From Paraburkholderia bannensis NBRC 103871 (GTDB taxonomy: Bacteria > Pseudomonadota > Gammaproteobacteria > Burkholderiales > Burkholderiaceae), in NCBI RefSeq assembly GCF_000685015.1, contig NZ_BAYA01000038.1, positions 1 to 54,456 of the forward strand: a stretch of DNA of 54,456 bases, written 5' to 3'. Under the pieces are notes generated by a model that did no database searches, had not been told where the DNA came from, and saw only the letters and a program-made list of their open reading frames with translations. Shown here in pieces: positions 49,578-54,456 of the stretch. A program made the position numbers and the translations under genes. Numbering within the stretch: position 1 is the stretch's first letter; every line of letters begins with the position of its first letter.

Positions 49578-49670
49578 TGGCGTCATTCAGCTCAAAAACC
49601 AGTCTTGTTGCGATGCAGCTTGTTGCTCCACGCGGCGGCCTTTATCGGCCGGAACGATGCCGATGGCCGC

Positions 49671-50285
49671 TCAGCGCTGCGTCAGCATCATGTACATCTG
49701 CACGACCATGTCCGGCGAGAACGTGAACGGCACCCAGCCGTGGCCGGTGTGGCGCATCACCAGCAGGCGATCGCCGTTGGTCTGCTTCTGCACGGCCATC
49801 ATCGGATTCTTCGTCGAGGCGAAGCGCCAGCCGGGCGGGATGCCAGGCGGCGGCTCGGGCTGCATCGACGCTCGCACGTTCGCGAGTTCTTCGATCAGCT
49901 GGCTCACCTGCATCGGATGCAGTGACACCGTCTGACCGTTGATGGTCATGGTGATTTCGTTCTGCGAGGGACGGCCCACTTCCAGCGTGGCGCGCGCGTC
50001 TGCAGCCGGCGCTTCGGCGGTCTCGCCGGCTTCGCTTGCGGCGTCCTGCGTGACGAGCGTGGCTGGCTCGGGCTGCGTCGGCTCCACGGCGGCGTCAGCT
50101 TCAGCAGTGTCAGCAGCGTCGGCGGGCGCTTGCGGTTCGATATCCGCGGCGGTGTGCGGCGTGTCCGATCCGCCCGGTTGCGGGGCCGCTGCGTCGGCCG
50201 CAACCGGCGCGTGCGCGGCGCTGGCGGCCTGAATGAGTTGATCGACGCCCACGTCGATCGCGCCGATCTGGTCTTGAAGATTCAT
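49671..50285 (-). CDS. conserved-type hypothetical protein with low-complexity N-terminus
   Basis: 204 residues that I do not recognise. The first 20 (MNLQDQIGAIDVGVDQLIQA) form an amphipathic helix; about 22-105 are Ala/Pro/Glu/Thr-rich and probably disordered; the C-terminal 95 residues are compact (ITMTINGQTVSLHPMQVSQL, IEELANVRASMQP, then WRFASTKNPMMAVQKQTNGD and TFSPDMVVQMYMML, in outline). No signal peptide. The start at 50285 is chosen as the N-terminal helix begins there; the upstream frame adds 12 poorly supported residues. It ends with a strong terminator and sits alone between the mobile mystery pair and hpnA. Confidence 0.7.
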   Translation of the reverse strand: MNLQDQIGAIDVGVDQLIQAASAAHAPVAADAAAPQPGGSDTPHTAADIEPQAPADAADTAEADAAVEPTQPEPATLVTQDAASEAGETAEAPAADARATLEVGRPSQNEITMTINGQTVSLHPMQVSQLIEELANVRASMQPEPPPGIPPGWRFASTKNPMMAVQKQTNGDRLLVMRHTGHGWVPFTFSPDMVVQMYMMLTQR

Positions 50286-50427
50286 GCGAGCTTCTCTGGT
50301 AAGACCCGCGATTTTACCCACAGAGCGCGGGAACAGGTCGGCGGTCGTTGTAAGGAGGTCGCAACAAAAGTTGTAACAAATGATGGTGCGTCCCGCTTTT
50401 GCGCCGCGAGAAGCCTTGTATCGGGCC

Positions 50428-50463
50428 TCGATTCAAGCTTCGAATCAAGCTTCGATTCAAGCC
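50428..50463. repeat. three tandem 12-base repeats next to the hpnA stop codon
   Basis: TCGATTCAAGCT, TCGAATCAAGCT and TCGATTCAAGCC in tandem (50428-50463), ending exactly at the hpnA stop codon (50464-50466). The first and third differ from each other only at the last base. Confidence 0.8.
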
Positions 50464-51486
50464 TTATTTCGCACCCAGATAACCCGCTTCGCCGAACCAT
50501 GCGAGCGCGTCCTTCAGGCCTTCGCGATAGGGCCGCGCGCGGTAACCCAGCTCGCGTTCTGCCTTCGCCGAGGTGAAATACATCTTGTTCTTCGACATCT
50601 TGAGCGCGTCGACGGTCACGAACGGCTCGCGCTTCGTGATGCGCGCCACGGCCTCCGCGCCCATCGCGAGCGGGTACAGCGGCCAGCGCGGCAACGCAAT
50701 GGTCGGCGGCTTGCGCCCGACCATCCCGGCGATATCGGCGAGCATCTGTTGCAGCGGCAGGTTCTCGCCGCCGAGGATGTAGCGCTCGCCAATGCGCCCG
50801 CGCTCCAGCGCGAGGAAGTGCCCGTTCGCCACGTCGTCGACGTGCACGAGGTTCAGGCCTGTATCGACGAACGCGGGCATCTTGCCGGTCGCCGCCTCGA
50901 CGATGATGCGGCCCGTGGGTGTGGGCTTCACGTCGCGCGGGCCGATGGGCGTGGACGGATTGACGATCACGGCGGGCAGGCCGTCCTGCTCGATCATGCG
51001 CTCGACGGCGCGCTCGGCGATCACCTTGCTGCGCTTGTACACGCCGATCGCCTGATCGGCCTTGAGCGGCGAGGTTTCGTCGGCGGAATTGCCCGAGCTC
51101 GTGACCTTGAGCGTGGCCACGCTGCTGGTGTAGACGATGCGCTCCACGCCCGCGGCGAGCGCGGCGCGCATGGTGGCTTCGGCGCCTTCCAGGTTGGCGC
51201 GCTCGATTTCGAGCGGATCGGGCGCCCACAGGCGGTAGTCGGCGGCCACGTGGAACAGGTAGCGCACGCCGTCCAGGGCCTTGCGCATCGAGGCTTCGTC
51301 GCGCATGTCGCCGGTCACGATTTCGACGTCGAGCGATTCGAGGTTCTTGCGCGGGCTCGTTGCGCGCACCAGCAGGCGCACGGCAAAGCCTTTCTCCAGC
51401 GCGATGCGGGCGACGGCCGAGCCGACGAAGCCGGACGCGCCGGTGATCAGCACGAGGTCTTTGTTAGCGCGGGAAGTGTCGGTCAT
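50464..51486 (-). CDS. hpnA: hopanoid-associated sugar epimerase HpnA
   Basis: 340-residue NAD(P)-dependent short-chain (extended) dehydrogenase. The Rossmann motif GASGFVGSAV (about 16-25) and the catalytic YKRSK (Tyr-x3-Lys, about 149-153), together with the VNPSTPIGPRD segment, fit the HpnA family, proposed to act on sugars of hopanoid head groups. The start at 51486 (MTDTSRANKDL) gives the family N-terminus; no strong ribosome site is visible. It is a single gene, divergent from acyP 188 bases away. Its substrate is not established. Confidence 0.93.
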   Translation of the reverse strand: MTDTSRANKDLVLITGASGFVGSAVARIALEKGFAVRLLVRATSPRKNLESLDVEIVTGDMRDEASMRKALDGVRYLFHVAADYRLWAPDPLEIERANLEGAEATMRAALAAGVERIVYTSSVATLKVTSSGNSADETSPLKADQAIGVYKRSKVIAERAVERMIEQDGLPAVIVNPSTPIGPRDVKPTPTGRIIVEAATGKMPAFVDTGLNLVHVDDVANGHFLALERGRIGERYILGGENLPLQQMLADIAGMVGRKPPTIALPRWPLYPLAMGAEAVARITKREPFVTVDALKMSKNKMYFTSAKAERELGYRARPYREGLKDALAWFGEAGYLGAK

Positions 51487-51674
51487 TCTGGTTTCGCATT
51501 CGGGTTCGATGATGGGCGCCGGGCCGGGGATTGGCCTGCCCGGGTGCCGCAGTGGCACGGATTGTACGTGGCGCGCGTGCACCGCGGGTCTCACGCGCGC
51601 CGGCGCAGGCGCGCGGAAATCGCGTCTACAATGCCGACCGTATGCCGTACGCAGGTGAAACAGGAGATCGAAAC

Positions 51675-51971
51675 ATGAGCGAACCGGATCTGGATGCGCG
51701 CGTTGAAACCTACTACGTGCGCGTGCGCGGAACGGTGCAGGGCGTGGGTTTTCGTCACGCGACGGTGCGTCAGGCGCACGCGCTGCGCATTCGCGGCTAT
51801 GTCGCCAATCTGGAGGACGGCTCGGTCGAAGCCGTGATCCAGGGCTCGGCGAACCAGGTCGACCGCATGCTCTCGTGGCTGCGCCACGGGCCGCCCGCCG
51901 CGCGCGTGAAGTCGGTGGAAAGCGAGGAGCGCTACACCGAAAAGCGTTACGAGCGTTTCGAGCAGCACTGA
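51675..51971 (+). CDS. acyP: acylphosphatase
   Basis: 98-residue ferredoxin-like enzyme that hydrolyses acyl phosphates. The catalytic Arg27 (GVGFRHATVRQA) and Asn45 (GYVANLEDGSVE) are present. The start at 51675 has an AGGAGA ribosome site. It has one extra N-terminal stretch of about ten residues relative to common acylphosphatases. Single gene, closed by a strong terminator at 51992. Confidence 0.94.
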   Translation: MSEPDLDARVETYYVRVRGTVQGVGFRHATVRQAHALRIRGYVANLEDGSVEAVIQGSANQVDRMLSWLRHGPPAARVKSVESEERYTEKRYERFEQH

Positions 51972-51991
51972 TAACGCCGCCCTGATGCAAG

Positions 51992-52029
51992 AAAAAAGCG
52001 GTGCGCCCTGAAAAGCGCACCGCTTTTTC
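51992..52029. terminator. terminator between acyP and the egtD-like gene
   Basis: AAAAAGCGGTGCGC, loop CCTGAAAA, GCGCACCGCTTTTT, followed by CGTTTTT; usable on both strands. Confidence 0.9.
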
Positions 52030-52081
52030 GTTTTTATGGCGTTAAGCCACGTCAGGCCGCGTCAAGCGACTTCAAGCGACT

Positions 52082-53062
52082 TCAAGCCACGGCCAGCAGG
52101 CTCTCCGCGAATCCCCATTCCTTCTCGACCCACTGCCGCGCGCAGGTGAAACCGGCATCGGCGGCGATCGCCGGGATCTCGTCGGCGTGGTACTTGTGGC
52201 TGCTCTCCGTCCAGATCGTCTCGCCGGCTTGCATCTCGATGTCGAGCCGCGCCGCGCCCACGTGCGCATGGAGGTGACGCTTCGCGCGCAGGTGCATCTC
52301 GACGCTGCGCGCATCGGGATTGAAGCGCGCGACATGTTCGAAGTCGTGCAGGTCGAAGTCCGCGTCCAGCTCGCGGTTGATGCGCGAGAGCAGGTTGAGG
52401 TTGAACGCGGCGGTCGCGCCGATGGCATCGTCGTAGGCGGCGATCAGCGTGGCGACGGGCTTCACGAGATCGGTGCCCAGCAGCAGCGTGTCGCCGGGGC
52501 GCAGCATCGCGCGGATCTCGCGCAGGAAGCGCGTGGCCGCGAGGCGCGCAAAGTTGCCGATCGTGCTGCCGAGAAACAGCACCAGCAGGCGCTCGCCGTT
52601 CTTGCGCTGGCGGCTGACTTCGGCGAGACCGGCCAGATAGTCGCGCTCGTAGCCGACGATGGAAATGCGCTCGATATCGGCCAGTTCGCGCCGGCATAGC
52701 TGCAAGGCGGTGCGCGAAATCTCGATCGGGCAGTAGGAGGTGGGGCGCTTGCGGCACAGCGCTTCGAGGATGCGGCGCGTCTTGCGGCCGCTGCCGCTGC
52801 CGAGTTCGGCGACGGTGACGTCGGCGGGCAGCGCTTCGACGATCTCGTTGGCGTAGCGCGTGAGCAGCCGCTCTTCCGAGCGCGTGACGCCGTATTCGGG
52901 CAGCACCGTGATGACTTCGAACAGCGCCGAGCCGACTTCGTCATACAGGTACATCGACGGCAATTCTTTCTGCGGTGCGTGCATGAGGCCGCTGCGGACA
53001 TCGGCGGCGAAGCTCGCGTGGGCGGGATTGAGCGGTTCGGGACGGGAGGCGGGCAGGGTCAT
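52082..53062 (-). CDS. egtD: EgtD-family SAM-dependent histidine methyltransferase
   Basis: 326 residues of the Methyltransf_33/EgtD family, which in ergothioneine synthesis trimethylates L-histidine. Signatures are ELPSMYLYDEVGSALFE (about 33-49), LPEYGVTRSEERLL, the AdoMet motif ELGSGSGRKTRR (about 86-97) and LFLGSTIGNFARLAATRFLR (about 158-177). A GGAG ribosome site is 9 bases before the ATG. The usual partner egtB is not adjacent, so it could be encoded elsewhere or this protein may act on another substrate. It is read alone and divergent from rarD. Confidence 0.88.
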   Translation of the reverse strand: MTLPASRPEPLNPAHASFAADVRSGLMHAPQKELPSMYLYDEVGSALFEVITVLPEYGVTRSEERLLTRYANEIVEALPADVTVAELGSGSGRKTRRILEALCRKRPTSYCPIEISRTALQLCRRELADIERISIVGYERDYLAGLAEVSRQRKNGERLLVLFLGSTIGNFARLAATRFLREIRAMLRPGDTLLLGTDLVKPVATLIAAYDDAIGATAAFNLNLLSRINRELDADFDLHDFEHVARFNPDARSVEMHLRAKRHLHAHVGAARLDIEMQAGETIWTESSHKYHADEIPAIAADAGFTCARQWVEKEWGFAESLLAVA

Positions 53063-53503
53063 GCGGGCTCCTGATGCATGGGACGGCAGGCGGCCGGGGC
53101 GCGGTATCGATGCATCGATCGGCGAATTCGCTGGCGAATGTTCCGATCAATGCGCGCGCCGGACGAAGGGCGGTTCTCCAGCAAAGACTTCCGTTCTAGT
53201 CCATCGCGGCGGGCAATTCACGGACTAAATCGCGGAATTCGCTGCTTGAGCAGCGGGCGCATCGGCCGTGCCCGCCGCACCGGCGGGGCTTGCAGCGAGC
53301 TTGCGGCGCATTAGAATGCCCGCTGGCGCGCAGTGGCAGACAGCACGCCTAATTCAATAGCCGATTCACATGACAACGTTTTTTCCCGCGCCGCCCGTGG
53401 TTGGCATGGCCGCGCGCCGGGACGCTTCGTCCCGATTTTTGTCGCGCTCGCACGCGTTGCACGACGTGCAGACTTCTCAAACGGCCCGCGCCGCAATCCT
53501 TCG
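53063..53503. other. divergent promoter region of egtD and rarD
   Basis: 441 bases with no gene. Visible elements are the 14-base palindrome ATCGATGCATCGAT (53106-53119) and an inverted repeat TAGTCC (53197-53202) / GGACTA (53222-53227). No strong promoter hexamers stood out. Confidence 0.5.
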
Positions 53504-54397
53504 ATGAACCATCACGATCTCAAGCGCGGCCTCACGCTTTCCGTGGGCGCTTCGGCGCTGTTCACGCTGCTCCCGGCGTACACCTTGTTGCTCGCGCCGC
53601 TCGGCGGACTCGACATTTTCGCGTGGCGCGTGATCTGGACGGCGCCCGGCGCGCTCGCGCTGCTGGTGCTGCGCAAGCGCCTGCCGCAATTGCTGGAACT
53701 GGTGACGCGCGCGATCCGCAACCCGCGCGTCGCGCTGATGCTGGTGACGAGCGCCGCTTTGCTCGGCGTGCAGTTGTGGGTGTTCCTGTGGGCGCCGCTG
53801 CACGGACGCATGCTCGAAGTGTCGCTCGGCTACTTCATGCTGCCGCTCGTGATGGTGCTGGTCGGGCGCTATTACTACCACGAGCGCCTGGAGCCGCTGC
53901 AATGGCTCGCGGTCGCCTGCGCGGCGGTGGGCGTGGCGCACGAACTCTGGGCCACGCACGCGTTTTCGTGGCCGACGCTGCTCACGGCGCTGGGCTACCC
54001 CCCGTATTTCGTGCTGCGCCGCAAGATCCAGGCGGATTCGCTCGTGACCTTTGCGGTCGAAATGGTGCTGCTGCTGCCGGTGGCCTTCATCGAAGTGCAC
54101 GCGGGCGGCTCGCTCGCGCTGCTCAGCCAGCATGCGCTGGTAGCGTGGGTGCTGCTGCCGGGGCTGGGCGTGATCAGCACGGTGGCGCTCGCGAGTTACC
54201 TGAAGTCCAGCCGTTTGCTGCCGATGGCGCTGTTCGGCATCCTTGGCTATGTCGAGCCGGTCTTGCTGGTAGTCGTCTCCGTCACGCTGCTCGGCGAGCA
54301 TCTGGGGCTGCGCGAGCTTGCGACTTACGTGCCGATCTGGATTGCCGTCGCGTTGACGGCGCTGCATGGCGCGCGGCTCGTGCGCCACTCCCGCTAG
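53504..54397 (+). CDS. rarD: RarD/EamA-type drug-metabolite transporter
   Basis: 297-residue inner-membrane protein of the RarD subgroup of EamA permeases with ten hydrophobic segments. It starts with the RarD-like KRGLTLSVGASALFTLLPAY and has the FAWRVIWTAPGALALL turn (about 39-54); the second half contains GYFMLPLVMVLVGRYYYHERL and GYPPYFVLRRKIQ. The typical export substrate of RarD is unknown; chloramphenicol sensitivity was linked in E. coli. The frame reaches back to 53333, but the ATG at 53504 is the first with the RarD N-terminus. Single gene; the window ends 59 bases later. Confidence 0.9.
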   Translation: MNHHDLKRGLTLSVGASALFTLLPAYTLLLAPLGGLDIFAWRVIWTAPGALALLVLRKRLPQLLELVTRAIRNPRVALMLVTSAALLGVQLWVFLWAPLHGRMLEVSLGYFMLPLVMVLVGRYYYHERLEPLQWLAVACAAVGVAHELWATHAFSWPTLLTALGYPPYFVLRRKIQADSLVTFAVEMVLLLPVAFIEVHAGGSLALLSQHALVAWVLLPGLGVISTVALASYLKSSRLLPMALFGILGYVEPVLLVVVSVTLLGEHLGLRELATYVPIWIAVALTALHGARLVRHSR

Positions 54398-54456
54398 GCG
54401 CGGCCAGTCGGCACGGCCGGTCAGGCGCGGCCGGCCAGGCGCGGCCGGCCAGGCGC
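54398..54456. repeat. GC-rich tandem repeat at the window end
   Basis: From 54398 on, a 14-base unit CAGGCGCGGCCGGC is repeated about 2.5 times in its exact form, with a diverged copy before it, and continues to the end of the window; its full extent cannot be seen. Confidence 0.6.

Larger units (their letters stand above)
49356..49670. other. AT-rich intergenic segment
   Basis: Besides the inverted repeats (49359-49475) and the terminator at 49548, nothing gene-like is visible. The segment is far lower in GC than the surrounding DNA. Confidence 0.6.

Overview
The window is high-GC proteobacterial DNA. The gene content points to Burkholderia or Paraburkholderia sensu lato: an iteron-type replication initiator beside parA/parB, TTTATGCGCATAAA partition palindromes of the type I recall for Burkholderia chromosome 2, and scattered hopanoid genes. 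I read it as the origin region of a secondary chromosome (chromid) plus about 40 kb of neighbouring sequence. The species assignment is inference. No rRNA, tRNA, insertion sequence or CRISPR array was seen.

Layout. 0.1-6.1 kb: an exported barrel-like protein, a SnoaL-like protein, a TetR regulator with a paired operator, a YceI lipoprotein, and the threonine-degradation pair tdh/kbl divergent from an XRE-cupin regulator. 6.2-14.6 kb: the replication and partition block. It holds a LexA-box gene of unknown function, a tyrosine-recombinase-like protein lacking most catalytic residues, a KfrA-like coiled-coil protein, about 1.3 kb of iterons (20 copies of GGTGAGNNTTTTCGGGA) with a DnaA box, the Rep_3 initiator, convergent parB and parA, and five parS palindromes. 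14.7-23.3 kb: arsC, a gluconate-type permease, an FMN reductase, a stress-type protein, a hybrid histidine kinase, and a CheY/CheC/diguanylate cyclase operon behind a FliA-type promoter.

23.7-51.5 kb is dominated by hopanoid genes. The order is hpnD-hpnE-shc-hpnG; the lipid-transport genes hpnN-mlaA with divergent hpnM; ispH-hpnH divergent from hpnC-hpnB; and hpnA. Together they cover isoprenoid supply (ispH), farnesyl diphosphate to squalene (hpnC, hpnD, hpnE), cyclisation (shc), side-chain addition and processing (hpnH, hpnG), head-group modification (hpnA, hpnB) and movement to the outer membrane (hpnN, hpnM, mlaA). Between them sit a two-component pair, a degenerate GDPD-like lipoprotein, cstA-ybdD, a large TPR-OGT protein and an acquired mobile mystery protein A/B (HTH/Fic) pair. 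The right end carries acyP, an egtD-type methyltransferase and rarD.

The most interesting signal is that iteron sequences are not confined to the origin. Copies lie just outside the kfrA-like gene (7817), inside hpnD (24092, identical over 18 bp to an origin iteron and built with a rare AGA codon), between the OGT gene and hpnH (43446), and inside hpnB (47378). Two DnaA-box clusters also lie outside the origin (16.7 and 29.65 kb). Together they suggest a distributed replication-control system on this replicon, possibly titration or handcuffing of the initiator.
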